DNA from: Clostridium sp. OM02-18AC | GTDB taxonomy: Bacteria > Bacillota > Clostridia > Lachnospirales > Lachnospiraceae | Length of the DNA: 64,000 nucleotides | Assembly: GCF_003481825.1 (NCBI RefSeq) | Contig: NZ_QULW01000015.1 | Location: 1 to 64,000 of the forward strand | Direction: 5' to 3' | In this document: one piece after another, positions 29,982-39,122 of the stretch | Position numbering within the stretch: the first letter of the stretch is position 1 | Layout: the number at the start of each line of letters is the position of its first letter | The notes under the pieces: model-generated | What the model saw: only the letters and a program-made list of their open reading frames with translations | Database searches by the model: none | What the model was told of the DNA's origin: nothing | Program-made: the position numbers and the translations under genes

Positions 29982-31844
29982 ATGACAAAAAAACAGAAAA
30001 AAATGGTGATCCGCCTTGTGACCAGTGCTATTTTCTTTGTGATTGCTATGAGTGTGGAGAAAAAGGTTTCCTGGGCCTGGATCCTGTTTGTACTATCGTA
30101 TCTTGCCGCAGGCTATGACATTCCGCTGCGTGCCTGCAGAAACTTAAAAAATGGTCAGGTGTTCGATGAGAATTTCCTAATGACAGTTGCGACCTTTGGT
30201 GCTTTTGCGATTGGTTCTCTCGAAGAGGCGGTTGCAGTTATGCTGTTTTACCAGGTTGGCGAACTCTTCAACGATTATGCGGTAAACAAATCCAGAAAAT
30301 CCATCACCGATCTGATGGATATCAATCCAGAGTATGCCAATCTGTTAAGAGACGGAGCAGAAGAGCAGGTCGATCCTTACGAGGTAGAAATTGGTGACAC
30401 CATCATCATCCGTCCGGGGGAAAAGGTACCGCTTGATGGCATTGTCCTGGAAGGAACATCCACACTGGATACCAAGGCGCTGACTGGAGAGTCCATGCCG
30501 GCAGAGGTGGAAGCAGGACAGAATATTGTGAGTGGTTCGATCAACTTAACCGGTGTTTTGAAAGTACAGACGACAAAACTGTTCGATGATTCAACCGTAG
30601 CAAAGATTCTGGAACTGGTGGAGAATGCAAGCTCCAGAAAGGCAAAGGCAGAGGCATTTATTACCCGTTTTGCCCGTGTATACACACCGGCTGTTGTAAT
30701 TTTAGCAGCTCTCCTGGCTGTAGTTCCGCCGCTCGTTCTTGACGGTAGCTGGAGTACCTGGGTTTACCGTGCCTGCAGTTTCCTGGTTGTTTCCTGCCCA
30801 TGTGCACTGGTGATTTCCGTTCCGTTAAGCTTTTTTGGCGGTCTTGGCGCATCATCCAGACAGGGCATTCTTATGAAGGGAAGCAACTATCTGGAGGCGA
30901 TGGGCAGCCTGGATACAGCAGTCTTTGATAAGACAGGTACCCTGACAACCGGCCGATTCGAAGTGACTGACGTTGCGCCGGTGCATGGCAGCAGGGAAGA
31001 ACTTCTGGAACTGGCAGCACTTGGGGAGTATCATTCCAACCACCCGATTGCCCTGTCAGTTAAGAATGCTTATGGAAAAGAGGTTGATGCCAGCCGGATT
31101 GGTGGTGTGGAAGAAATTTCCGGTCATGGCATTCATGCGCAGATCCAGATCGATGGAGCGTGGAAAGATCTGTACATTGGCAACCAGAAGCTGATGGACG
31201 GCCAGAATGTAAAAGTGGATACTCCGGCAGCTGTCCTTGGAACTACGCTTTATCTGGCAGAGAAGAGCACGTATTTAGGCTGTATCGTAATTTCCGACAG
31301 TGTGCGCCCGGATGTCCCGGCTATGCTGGCAGGACTGAAAAAGCAGGGTGTGGGCAAACTGGTCATGCTGACTGGTGATAAAGAAGAGGTCGGAAAGAAA
31401 GTGGCAGAGTCCATTGGGATTACCCACGTATATGGAAATCTTCTTCCGGGCGATAAAGTGGCAAAGGTGGAGCAGCTTCTGAAAGAAAAACCGGAAGGAA
31501 AGACACTGGCCTTTGTGGGAGACGGCATCAACGATGCTCCGGTTCTGGCCCGCGCGGACGTCGGCATTGCCATGGGCGGAATCGGTTCCGATGCAGCAGT
31601 AGAGGCAGCAGATGTGGTCATCATGGACGATGAACCGTCCAAGATCGTGGATGCGATCTGCATTGCCAGAAAAACCGTTGGAATCGTAAAGCAGAACATC
31701 ATTTTTGCGATCGCGGTGAAGATTGCAGTCCTGATTCTGGTAGCGCTTGGTGTTGTTGGCATGTGGGCGGCAGTATTCGGCGATGTTGGTGTTTCTGTGC
31801 TGGCGATCCTCAATGCGATCCGGGCACTGGACTATAAAAAATAA
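29982..31844 (+). CDS. cadA: P1B-type Zn/Cd/Pb-exporting ATPase (CadA/ZntA-like)
   Basis: This 620-residue efflux ATPase has the actuator motif LTGESMP, membrane metal motif VVSCPCALVISVPLSFFGG (CPC), phosphorylation motif VFDKTGTLT, the P1B HP motif YHSNHPIAL, nucleotide motif MLTGDKEE and GDGINDAPVLARADVGIAMG. The last helices end DVGVSVLAILNAIRAL. The lack of an N-terminal HMA domain is explained by the separate HMA gene upstream. GGAAAGG precedes the ATG. Together with znuABC it gives import and export of zinc-like metals in one window. Confidence 0.93.
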   Translation: MTKKQKKMVIRLVTSAIFFVIAMSVEKKVSWAWILFVLSYLAAGYDIPLRACRNLKNGQVFDENFLMTVATFGAFAIGSLEEAVAVMLFYQVGELFNDYAVNKSRKSITDLMDINPEYANLLRDGAEEQVDPYEVEIGDTIIIRPGEKVPLDGIVLEGTSTLDTKALTGESMPAEVEAGQNIVSGSINLTGVLKVQTTKLFDDSTVAKILELVENASSRKAKAEAFITRFARVYTPAVVILAALLAVVPPLVLDGSWSTWVYRACSFLVVSCPCALVISVPLSFFGGLGASSRQGILMKGSNYLEAMGSLDTAVFDKTGTLTTGRFEVTDVAPVHGSREELLELAALGEYHSNHPIALSVKNAYGKEVDASRIGGVEEISGHGIHAQIQIDGAWKDLYIGNQKLMDGQNVKVDTPAAVLGTTLYLAEKSTYLGCIVISDSVRPDVPAMLAGLKKQGVGKLVMLTGDKEEVGKKVAESIGITHVYGNLLPGDKVAKVEQLLKEKPEGKTLAFVGDGINDAPVLARADVGIAMGGIGSDAAVEAADVVIMDDEPSKIVDAICIARKTVGIVKQNIIFAIAVKIAVLILVALGVVGMWAAVFGDVGVSVLAILNAIRALDYKK

Positions 31845-31906
31845 TGCTGTTTTTGACATGGAAATATGGAAAAGTTATACCTGATAAGCAAATTTGGCAT
31901 AGCTTG

Positions 31907-31951
31907 CAGGAACGTTCCTGTGTTGACAAAAAAGAGGGAAGCTGTTATCAT
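31907..31951 (+). promoter_or_regulatory. glnA promoter with an upstream perfect palindrome
   Basis: TTGACA (31923-31928) and TATCAT (31946-31951) are 17 bases apart. Immediately upstream is the 14-base perfect palindrome CAGGAACGTTCCTG (31907-31920), a likely regulator site. Confidence 0.65.
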
Positions 31952-31957
31952 CAGTAA

Positions 31958-32056
31958 CATGAAAATCCCTTTGTTGTTGGTGCAATGGGACGTAGCGAGA
32001 CGAGGGCGTTTCAGAAAAGCCGTGAAAACGGTTTTCTTGACGCCCTCGTTTCTTTG
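31958..32056 (+). promoter_or_regulatory. Attenuator-like leader of glnA, candidate ANTAR target
   Basis: The leader contains a strong stem, ACGAGGGCGT (32000-32009) with ACGCCCTCGT (32040-32049). An inner CCGT-GAAA-ACGG hairpin sits inside it and TTTCTTT follows, a plausible terminator ahead of glnA. Just before it CGT-AGCGAG-ACG could form a hexaloop with A at position 1 and G at position 4, as seen in ANTAR targets, and its 3' side overlaps the terminator arm. An ANTAR protein is encoded right after glnA. Confidence 0.5.
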
Positions 32057-32090
32057 ATAGAATCATGTATATCATGGAAGGGAGATTGAC

Positions 32091-33428
32091 ATGAGCAGAT
32101 ATACAAAGAAAGACATTATCCGCATGGCGGAGGAAGAGGACGTAGAGTTCATCCGCCTTCAGTTTACAGATATTTTCGGAATGCTGAAAAATGTGGCAAT
32201 CACGGCAAGTCAGCTGGAAAAAGCATTAAACAACCGCTGTATGTTTGACGGTTCTGCGATTGAGGGGTTTGTGAGAATCGAGGAATCCGATATGTACCTG
32301 TATCCGGACCTGGATACCTTTGCAATTTTTCCGTGGAGACCGCAGCAGGGGAAAGTAGCCCGCCTGATGTGCGATGTATACCGCCCAAACGGGGAACCGT
32401 TTGAGGGAGATCCGCGCTATGTGCTGAAGAAGGTATTAAAAGAGGCAGCAGACATGGGCTATGAGTTCCATGTAGGACCGGAGTGTGAATTCTTCTTATT
32501 CCATACCGATGAGGAGGGAAGACCAACCACCAATACCCATGAAAATGCCGGTTACTTTGATGTGGGACCGATCGATCTGGCAGAGAATGTCCGCCGGGAC
32601 ATTGTTTTGAATCTGGAGGATATGGATATCGAAGTGGAAGCGTCTCACCACGAGATTTCCCCGGCCCAGCATGAGATTGATCTGGAATATACCGAAGGTC
32701 TTGCGGCGGCAGACAATATCATGACCTTTAAGATGGCGGTCAAAACCATTGCCAAACGCCATGGACTTCACGCAACCTTTATGCCGAAGCCAAAGGCCGG
32801 GGTAAATGGTTCCGGCATGCATATTAACATGTCCCTGGGTGATGTACATGGAAATAATATGTTTGTGGATGAGAGCGACAGCCTTGGTTTAAGTAAAGTA
32901 GCTTATCAGTTTATGGCAGGAATCCTGGCTCATATCCGCGAGATTACGCTGCTTACCAATCCGCTTGTCAATTCCTATAAGCGCTTGGTTCCGGGATATG
33001 ATGCTCCGGTCTGTGTTGCCTGGTCTTCTCTGGCAAACCGCAGTGCCCTGATCCGCATCCCAAGTTCCAAGGGCGACAGCACCCGTATTGAACTGCGCTG
33101 CCCGGATTCTGCCGTGAATCCATATCTTGCCCTGGCAGCTTGTCTTGCAGCAGGACTGGATGGAATCAAAAAAGAGATGACCCCGCCGCCGAGTGTAGAC
33201 CGCAATGTATTTGCGTTGACGGATGAGGAAATCCGTGCACTTGGCATTTCCCAGCTTCCGCAGACACTGGGGGAAGCGATTGAAGCGTTTGAAGGCAGTA
33301 CGTTTGTAAAAGAACTGCTTGGAGATCATATTTATAACAAATACCTCGAGGCAAAAAACACAGAGTGGAAAAAATTCCGTGCAGAAGTGACAGACTGGGA
33401 GGTCCAGGAATATTTGTATAAATTCTGA
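32091..33428 (+). CDS. glnA: Glutamine synthetase, type I
   Basis: This 445-residue enzyme makes glutamine from glutamate, ammonia and ATP. It shows RLQFTDIFGMLKNVAI, the metal/glutamate-binding GPECEFFLF and EVEASHHEISPAQHEI, KPKAGVNGSGMHINMSL, SYKRLVPGYDAPVC and the ATP-site NRSALIRIPSSKG. Length and sequence fit the GSI-alpha form of Firmicutes, which lacks the adenylylation site and is usually regulated by feedback and by GlnR-like or ANTAR systems. GGAAGGGAG precedes the start. The leader carries a terminator-like stem. Confidence 0.96.
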   Translation: MSRYTKKDIIRMAEEEDVEFIRLQFTDIFGMLKNVAITASQLEKALNNRCMFDGSAIEGFVRIEESDMYLYPDLDTFAIFPWRPQQGKVARLMCDVYRPNGEPFEGDPRYVLKKVLKEAADMGYEFHVGPECEFFLFHTDEEGRPTTNTHENAGYFDVGPIDLAENVRRDIVLNLEDMDIEVEASHHEISPAQHEIDLEYTEGLAAADNIMTFKMAVKTIAKRHGLHATFMPKPKAGVNGSGMHINMSLGDVHGNNMFVDESDSLGLSKVAYQFMAGILAHIREITLLTNPLVNSYKRLVPGYDAPVCVAWSSLANRSALIRIPSSKGDSTRIELRCPDSAVNPYLALAACLAAGLDGIKKEMTPPPSVDRNVFALTDEEIRALGISQLPQTLGEAIEAFEGSTFVKELLGDHIYNKYLEAKNTEWKKFRAEVTDWEVQEYLYKF

Positions 33429-33495
33429 TGATTTTCTGCTGTGGAAAAAAGAAGCTTTTCAAGTCACCTGACAACAACCCCTGGAGGTGAGAATT

Positions 33496-34038
33496 TTGGC
33501 GAATATCATTGTAGCATTTTCTAAGCCGGAAGACGCAAAAAGCATAAAAAACATACTGATGAAAAATGGGTTTCCGGTTATCGCCGTATGTACCTCCGGA
33601 GCACAGATTTTGGCGCAGTTAGACGATCTGAACAGTGGAATTATCGTGTGCGGCTACCGTCTGACAGACATGCTGTATTCAGAACTTTATGACTGCATGA
33701 GTCCGGAATTCAGTATGCTGATGATCTCATCCCCAAATAAATGGTCATCTGGCACGCCGGAACAAGTGGTGTGTCTGCCGATGCCGCTAAAGGTTCATGA
33801 CCTGATCGGAACACTGGAGATGATCGTTCAGGCGCAGACGAGACGCAGAAAAAAACTGCGGCAGCAGCCGAAACAGAGAGATGAGAAGGAGCGGGCCATC
33901 ATCAATCAGGCGAAAGCTCTTCTCATGGAGCGCAACAACATGACAGAAGAGGAAGCGCACCGGTACATACAAAAGTGCAGCATGGACAGTGGAACTAATA
34001 TGCTGGAGACGGCGCAGATGGTCATCAGTCTGATGTAG
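33496..34038 (+). CDS. ANTAR-domain RNA-binding response regulator
   Basis: This 180-residue protein has a receiver-like N-terminal domain, clearly degenerate: IVAFSKPEDAKSIKNILMKNG lacks the acidic pair, and the usual phosphoacceptor Asp is not evident (SGIIVCGYRL). A basic linker (RRRKKLRQQPKQR) and a C-terminal ANTAR domain follow (IINQAKALLMERNNMTEEEAHRYIQKCSMDS). ANTAR proteins bind paired hairpins and prevent termination, and glnA upstream has a leader of that kind. TTG 33496 is chosen as the start because GGAGGTGA lies 5 bases before it; the in-frame GTG at 33487 is part of that Shine-Dalgarno. Confidence 0.88.
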   Translation: MANIIVAFSKPEDAKSIKNILMKNGFPVIAVCTSGAQILAQLDDLNSGIIVCGYRLTDMLYSELYDCMSPEFSMLMISSPNKWSSGTPEQVVCLPMPLKVHDLIGTLEMIVQAQTRRRKKLRQQPKQRDEKERAIINQAKALLMERNNMTEEEAHRYIQKCSMDSGTNMLETAQMVISLM

Positions 34039-34129
34039 GGAGAAGACAACAGCTGCCGCAAATGTCTTACGGATGTCTGCGGTTGGATGCAAATCATGAA
34101 AAATTAGATAAATACAGTTGGAGGAGTTT

Positions 34130-34948
34130 ATGAAATTTACAAAAATGCAGGGAATCGGAAACGATTACGTTTATGTGAACTGTTTTGAGGAGCATGTGGA
34201 GGATCCGGCGCGCGTGGCAGAACTGGTCAGCGAACGCCATTTTGGCATTGGTTCCGATGGTCTGATCCTCATCTGCCCGTCTGAAGTGGCTGACTGCCGC
34301 ATGCGGATGTTCAATGAAGATGGAAGCGAGGGCAGCATGTGCGGAAACGGCATCCGCTGCGTCGGAAAATATGCGTATGATCATGGAATCGTAGACAAGC
34401 CGCAGATCTCCGTGGAAACCCTTGGCGGCATCAAATATCTGGATATGCAGGTGGAAAACGGAAAAGTCAAAACCGTAAAAGTAGATATGGGGGTTCCCAA
34501 ACTGACCAGTGAGCTGCCGGAGAAAATCCAGATCGAAGGAAGAATCCTGGAATTTACCGGAATCGATGTGGGAAATCCGCATGCGGTTTATTATGTTGAT
34601 GATGTGGACTGCATGGATCTGGAGAAAATCGGACCGGCTTACGAGATGCATGAGCGCTTTCCGGACCGGGTGAACAGTGAGTTTATCCGTGTGATCGACC
34701 GGACGCATCTGCAGATGCGTGTCTGGGAGCGCGGCAGTGGGGAAACCTGGGCCTGCGGAACCGGGGCAACGGCCAGTGCAGTTGCCAGCATGATGCTGGG
34801 ACTGGTGGAGAATACCGTGGAGGTCCAGCTGATCGGCGGAAACCTGGAAATCACCTGGGACCGTGAGAGCGGACATGTGTTTATGACCGGACCGGCAGTG
34901 GAGGTGTTCTCTGGCGAAATCGATCTGGGACAGTACGAAGAAAAATAA
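34130..34948 (+). CDS. dapF: Diaminopimelate epimerase
   Basis: Converts LL- to meso-diaminopimelate for lysine and peptidoglycan synthesis; 272 residues from ATG 34130 (TTGGAGGAG upstream). Both catalytic cysteines are seen in their motifs: SMCGNGIRCVG and WACGTGATASAVA. FTKMQGIGNDYVYVN opens the first lobe and ERGSGET the second. No other dap gene is adjacent. It fits a cell wall with meso-DAP, relevant to the unusual specificity motif of the MurE encoded at 58 kb. Confidence 0.95.
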   Translation: MKFTKMQGIGNDYVYVNCFEEHVEDPARVAELVSERHFGIGSDGLILICPSEVADCRMRMFNEDGSEGSMCGNGIRCVGKYAYDHGIVDKPQISVETLGGIKYLDMQVENGKVKTVKVDMGVPKLTSELPEKIQIEGRILEFTGIDVGNPHAVYYVDDVDCMDLEKIGPAYEMHERFPDRVNSEFIRVIDRTHLQMRVWERGSGETWACGTGATASAVASMMLGLVENTVEVQLIGGNLEITWDRESGHVFMTGPAVEVFSGEIDLGQYEEK

Positions 34949-35017
34949 GGACATGCGAAAGCATGAGAAAATTTTCGTTGCGAAGGTGCAAGCGTGCTCA
35001 ACAGGCGAATTCCACCC

Positions 35018-35046
35018 TTGACACAGATTCCCAATTATGCTAAATT
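35018..35046 (+). promoter_or_regulatory. Predicted leuS promoter
   Basis: TTGACA (35018-35023) and TAAATT (35041-35046) are 17 bases apart, with an extended -10 TGC before the -10. It precedes the T-box leader. Confidence 0.65.
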
Positions 35047-35059
35047 AGATAACAGCGTA

Positions 35060-35356
35060 AATGCAAAGAAGAGAAGAAGTATGCGTGACGGACTTTTCAG
35101 AGAGCTGCCGGAAGGTGCAAGACAGTAAGAATGTGCGCAGAAACTGGTCTCGGAGCAGCCCGCCGAACCCTTTTCGTTTTGTAATGGTTTTCTATTCATA
35201 CCGTTGCGTTTTCTATGGAAAGTAGGCCGGGACGGACATCCGCCGTTATCGGATCAAAAGCGCATGCGAAAGCATGAAGCAGAGTGGTACCGCGTAAGGA
35301 TCAAAAGCGAAAGAATATCCTGCGTCTCTGACACTAAGTTCAGAGGCGCATTTTTT
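35060..35356 (+). promoter_or_regulatory. T-box leader controlling leuS
   Basis: The T-box sequence AGAGTGGTACCGCG (35281-35294) is unmistakable. Upstream is a stem I with the AGAGAGC motif, ending at AAACTGGTCTCGGAGC; the candidate specifiers CTG and CTC both encode leucine. The terminator stem is TGCGTCTCTGA (35321-35331) with TCAGAGGCGCA (35340-35350), followed by six T. Uncharged tRNA-Leu would stabilise the antiterminator and turn on leuS. Confidence 0.92.
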
Positions 35357-35396
35357 ATTGCTTTGATTCCTTAAAAAGCAATCAGGAGGAAGAATC

Positions 35397-37808
35397 ATGG
35401 CAAGTTACAACCATAGCGCCATTGAGAAAAAGTGGCGTGAAAACTGGGAGAAAAACCCGATCAATGTCAATGACGGCAAAAAGCCGAAATATTACTGCCT
35501 GGATATGTTCCCGTATCCGTCTGGCAGCGGACTTCATGTAGGTCACTGGAGAGGTTACGTTATCTCCGATGTATGGAGCCGTTACCAGATGTTAAAGGGT
35601 CATTATGTTATCCATCCGATGGGCTGGGATGCATTTGGTCTTCCGGCAGAGAACTATGCGATCAAGATGGGCGTTCATCCGGCAAAATCTACCGCCGAGA
35701 ACATCAAGAACATCAAGCGCCAGATCAACGAGATCGCAGCAATCTACGACTGGGATATGGAAGTAAATACTACCGATCCGGAGTTCTACAAATGGACCCA
35801 GTGGATCTTTGTACAGATGTTCAAGAAAGGCCTTGCTTACGAGAAAGAGTTCCCGATCAACTGGTGCCCATCCTGTAAGACCGGTCTGGCAAACGAGGAA
35901 GTAGTAAACGGCTGCTGCGAGCGTTGTGGTTCCCCGGTTACCAAGAAGAACCTGCGTCAGTGGATGTTAAAGATTACCGCTTATGCGGACCGTCTCTTAA
36001 ACGATCTGGACAAGCTTGACTGGCCGGAGAAAGTGAAAAAGATGCAGAGCGAGTGGATCGGCAAATCCTACGGTGCTGAGGTTGATTTCCAGGTTGAGGG
36101 AAGAGATGAGAAGATCACCGTTTACACCACCCGCCCGGATACCCTGCACGGCGCTACCTTCATGGTACTGGCTCCGGAGCATGCTATGGCAAAGAGCCTG
36201 GCTACCGACGAGACCAGAGAGACTGTTGAGAAATACATCTTCGATTCTTCCATGCGTTCCAACGTAGACCGTATGCAGGACAAAGAGAAGACCGGCGTAT
36301 TCACCGGAAGCTATGCGATCAACCCGTTAAACGGTGCAAAGGTTCCGATCTGGCTGTCCGACTATGTACTGGCAGATTACGGTACCGGCGCGATCATGTG
36401 CGTACCGGCTCACGATGACCGTGACTTCGAGTTTGCTAAGAAGTTTAACATCCCGATCATCCAGGTTATCGCAAAAGACGGCAAAGAGATCGAGAACATG
36501 ACCGAAGCTTATACCGAGGCATCCGGCACCATGATCAACTCCGGCGACTGGAACGGTATGGAGTCTTCCGTACTGAAAAAAGAAGCTCCGGAAATGATCG
36601 AGAAGATGGGCTTTGGTAAGAAGACCGTTAACTACAAGCTGCGTGACTGGGTATTCTCCAGACAGCGTTACTGGGGCGAGCCGATCCCGATCGTTCACTG
36701 CCCGAAGTGCGGCAACGTAGCGGTTCCAGAGGAGGAGCTTCCGTTACGTCTTCCGGAGGTTGAGAGCTATCAGCCGACCGGTACCGGTGAGTCACCGCTT
36801 GCTGCCATCGATGAGTGGGTAAACTGCAAGTGCCCGCAGTGCGGAGGCCCGGCAAAGAGAGAGACCAATACCATGCCGCAGTGGGCTGGTTCTTCCTGGT
36901 ACTTCCTGCGTTATGTGGACAACCACAACGACAAAGAGCTGGTTTCCAAGGAGAAAGCTGCCAAGTATCTGCCGGTTGATATGTACATCGGCGGCGTAGA
37001 GCATGCAGTTCTGCATCTTCTCTACTCCCGTTTCTACACCAAGTTCCTGCACGACATCGGAGTCGTAGATTTCGATGAGCCGTTCAAGAAGCTCTTCAAC
37101 CAGGGTATGATCAATGGTAAGAATGGTATCAAGATGAGTAAGTCCAAAGGAAATGTGGTTTCCCCGGATGATCTGGTAAGAGATTACGGCTGTGATGCTC
37201 TGAGAATGTACGAGCTGTTCGTAGGACCGCCGGAACTGGATGCAGAGTGGGATGACCGCGGCATCGAGGGTGTTTCCCGTTTCTTAAGCCGTTTCTGGAA
37301 CCTGGTTCAGGACAGCAAGGATAAAGAGGTAGCTGAGACCAAAGAGATGGTTCGTCTGCGTCATAAACTGGTATTCGATATCGAGCAGCGTTTCAACCAG
37401 TTCAGCTTAAATACTGTGGTATCCGGTTTCATGGAGTACAACAACAAGCTGATCGAGCTGGCGAAGAAAACCGGCGGTATCGATAAAGAGACCTTAAAGA
37501 CTTTCACTGTTTTACTTGCTCCGTTTGCACCGCATATTGGCGAGGAAATCTGGCAGGAGCTCGGCGGCACCGACAGCGTATTCCATGCTCAGTGGCCGGA
37601 GTGCGATGAGGAAGCCATGAAGGATGATGAAATTTCCATCGGTGTTCAGGTTAACGGTAAGGCAAGAGGCGTTGTGACCATTCCGTCAGACGCTTCCAAA
37701 GAGGTTGCCCTTGCAGCAGCAAAAGAGGCTGTTGCAGACAAGATCACCGGAACCATCGTAAAAGAAATTTACGTACCGGGCAAGATCATCAATATCGTTT
37801 GCAAATAA
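35397..37808 (+). CDS. leuS: Leucyl-tRNA synthetase
   Basis: Class I synthetase of 803 residues. It has the HIGH motif as LHVGHWRGY (near residue 50), zinc-binding cysteines (CPSCKTGLANEEV ... CCERCG), the CP1 editing domain with the TTRPDTLHGATF motif and the editing-site Asp in CVPAHDDRDFEF, then MPQWAGSSWYFLRY, the KMSKS loop as KMSKSKGNV, and a C-terminal anticodon-binding domain. AGGAGG precedes the ATG. Expression is controlled by the T-box upstream. Confidence 0.97.
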   Translation: MASYNHSAIEKKWRENWEKNPINVNDGKKPKYYCLDMFPYPSGSGLHVGHWRGYVISDVWSRYQMLKGHYVIHPMGWDAFGLPAENYAIKMGVHPAKSTAENIKNIKRQINEIAAIYDWDMEVNTTDPEFYKWTQWIFVQMFKKGLAYEKEFPINWCPSCKTGLANEEVVNGCCERCGSPVTKKNLRQWMLKITAYADRLLNDLDKLDWPEKVKKMQSEWIGKSYGAEVDFQVEGRDEKITVYTTRPDTLHGATFMVLAPEHAMAKSLATDETRETVEKYIFDSSMRSNVDRMQDKEKTGVFTGSYAINPLNGAKVPIWLSDYVLADYGTGAIMCVPAHDDRDFEFAKKFNIPIIQVIAKDGKEIENMTEAYTEASGTMINSGDWNGMESSVLKKEAPEMIEKMGFGKKTVNYKLRDWVFSRQRYWGEPIPIVHCPKCGNVAVPEEELPLRLPEVESYQPTGTGESPLAAIDEWVNCKCPQCGGPAKRETNTMPQWAGSSWYFLRYVDNHNDKELVSKEKAAKYLPVDMYIGGVEHAVLHLLYSRFYTKFLHDIGVVDFDEPFKKLFNQGMINGKNGIKMSKSKGNVVSPDDLVRDYGCDALRMYELFVGPPELDAEWDDRGIEGVSRFLSRFWNLVQDSKDKEVAETKEMVRLRHKLVFDIEQRFNQFSLNTVVSGFMEYNNKLIELAKKTGGIDKETLKTFTVLLAPFAPHIGEEIWQELGGTDSVFHAQWPECDEEAMKDDEISIGVQVNGKARGVVTIPSDASKEVALAAAKEAVADKITGTIVKEIYVPGKIINIVCK

Positions 37809-37826
37809 GAATTTTGAAAATGACTG

Positions 37827-38114
37827 TCAGGAGGACCTGGCAGCCATTTTTTTTGCAAGGATATGCAGCATTTCAATCTTCTTTTTTTCGTCGGGAGGCA
37901 GATTTGCCGTGATGGTGGAAACCAGAAGCTCCGTCTCTGCGTCGGTGAAAGAAATGTGATTCTTTTTTGCATCTGCCTGAAGGGAGAGCAGGGCTTGGAG
38001 CAGCTGTTCTTTTGACTGGGAAGAGATCTGCTTTGCAAGGGTTTCTATGTACTGCAGCTTGAACGGGTCCATATTGGCGAGTCTTGGGTCATTTTTCCAT
38101 TCACCTGTGTTCAT
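37827..38114 (-). CDS. Small conserved-looking helical protein of unknown function
   Basis: This 95-residue acidic/basic helical protein has no membrane segment. It starts MNTGEWKNDPRLANMDPFKLQYIETLAKQ and ends in a Lys-rich helix, DEKKKIEMLHILAKKMAA. AGGAGG precedes the start, which overlaps the stop of the upstream gene (ATGA), so the two are co-translated and probably act together. I do not recognise a family. It converges on leuS with only about 18 bases between the stops. Confidence 0.7.
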   Translation of the reverse strand: MNTGEWKNDPRLANMDPFKLQYIETLAKQISSQSKEQLLQALLSLQADAKKNHISFTDAETELLVSTITANLPPDEKKKIEMLHILAKKMAARSS

Positions 38115-38440
38115 AATACCTCCTTGATGATCTGAAAATTTTCCAGCATCTCGATCATTTCCCGTTCCTTTGGACTGGCATACGGTTTGATGATCTGCAG
38201 AAGCTGCATGGGCGTTGCGGGTTTTGGCGTGGAGGGGGAAAGCCCCATGGCGGAAACTTCTTCACCTTCGAAGATGGATTGCGCCCGTTTCACTTCCTGA
38301 ACTTTTACAAAGAGGGAAAAGATTCGCTGCTGTGCAACTGGAAGATAGGGAATGGCAGCTTTTAACATCTGCAGTTTTGGATCAGCGGTTAAATAATCAA
38401 AGTCCGTCATTTTGAACTGATTCTCCATTTTTTCACTCAT
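38111..38440 (-). CDS. Small protein of unknown function, coupled to the downstream gene
   Basis: From ATG 38440 (AGGGA 8 bases upstream) the protein has 109 residues. It includes MTDFDYLTADPKLQMLKAAIPYLPVAQQRIFSLFVKVQEVKRAQ, a proline-rich hinge (LSPSTPKPATPMQLL) and a final helix with SPKEREMIEMLENFQ. It has no membrane segment or Cys cluster. It is translationally coupled to the 95-residue gene. A longer in-frame start at 38485 would run through a dispersed hairpin repeat and is less likely. Function unknown; the Lachnospiraceae-restricted look is an impression only. Confidence 0.7.
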   Translation of the reverse strand: MSEKMENQFKMTDFDYLTADPKLQMLKAAIPYLPVAQQRIFSLFVKVQEVKRAQSIFEGEEVSAMGLSPSTPKPATPMQLLQIIKPYASPKEREMIEMLENFQIIKEVL

Positions 38441-38457
38441 AGACGAAGTCCCTGTGC

Positions 38458-38484
38458 TGCTGTTTGCGCTGCGCGAAAACAGCA
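38458..38484. repeat. Short dispersed hairpin repeat, copy 4
   Basis: TGCTG, the loop TTTGCGCTGCGCGAAAA and CAGCA (38458-38484): a 5-bp stem around a loop close to those at 52694 and 61039. It lies just upstream of the start of the minus-strand pair. Confidence 0.55.
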
Positions 38485-38656
38485 TTGTCCTTGTTTGTTT
38501 TGAAACAGTATATGCGACGAAAATTCAGATCATGCTGCAGGATGTGCGCATATCATAAAGTAGAAGAGACACTGTCCTGAACTGGATAAAACAGCCCTGT
38601 CCACGTTCGCTGTAGACGGTAGCAGGAAACCTGGTTCAGAACCCCGGAGTGATGAA

Positions 38657-38863
38657 ATGAAGACAAGACTGATCATAGATGGAAATGCAGTATATGAGAT
38701 TGACGAGGAGTGTGAAGCCTGTCTGCGCAGGCAAAATTCATTTTTGGAAGAACGAAACAAATATCCGGAGCAAAATCCCAAACCGGATCTGAAACAGGGT
38801 TCCAGGCGGGATCGAAAACAAAACGAAAATCCAAAGCAGAATGAAAAAGAAAAACAAGACTGA
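38657..38863 (+). CDS. Small hypothetical protein
   Basis: This 68-residue protein starts MKTRLIIDGNAVYEIDEECEACLRRQ, a folded-looking head with a CEAC pair, and continues into a Lys/Asn/Gln/Pro-rich, probably disordered tail (EQNPKPDLKQGSRRDRKQNENP). CGGAG precedes the ATG, and a strong terminator follows 15 bases after the stop. Both points support a real gene. Function unknown. Confidence 0.65.
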   Translation: MKTRLIIDGNAVYEIDEECEACLRRQNSFLEERNKYPEQNPKPDLKQGSRRDRKQNENPKQNEKEKQD

Positions 38864-38872
38864 AAAACTGCA

Positions 38873-38910
38873 AAAAAAATTCCCCCTCGGTCTGTGAGGG
38901 GGATTTTTTT
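38873..38910 (+). terminator. Strong Rho-independent terminator
   Basis: TCCCCCTC (38881-38888) and GAGGGGGA (38896-38903), with A- and T-runs on either side that extend the stem. Confidence 0.88.
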
Positions 38911-39122
38911 ATTTCATAGGAAAGTGCGTCCTATGAAACAAAAACGCTCCGCGGGGATGCGCACTCGGCGCAAGGGTGGATGGTTGCTTCGGCAACCGCG
39001 CCTCGGCGCGAGAATGTGCCAAGACACATTCTTTCTTGTCCTGTGTCTGCATACCTGTCAGGCATTGCCTGGGACTGGCATACGAAATACTGACCATGAG
39101 ACACGTTTTGCACGTGAGAGGA

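Noticed and set aside
31958..32090. Glutamine riboswitch ahead of glnA
   Set aside because: I could not match the leader to glnA or DP motif consensus. The terminator-plus-ANTAR interpretation fits the neighbouring gene better.
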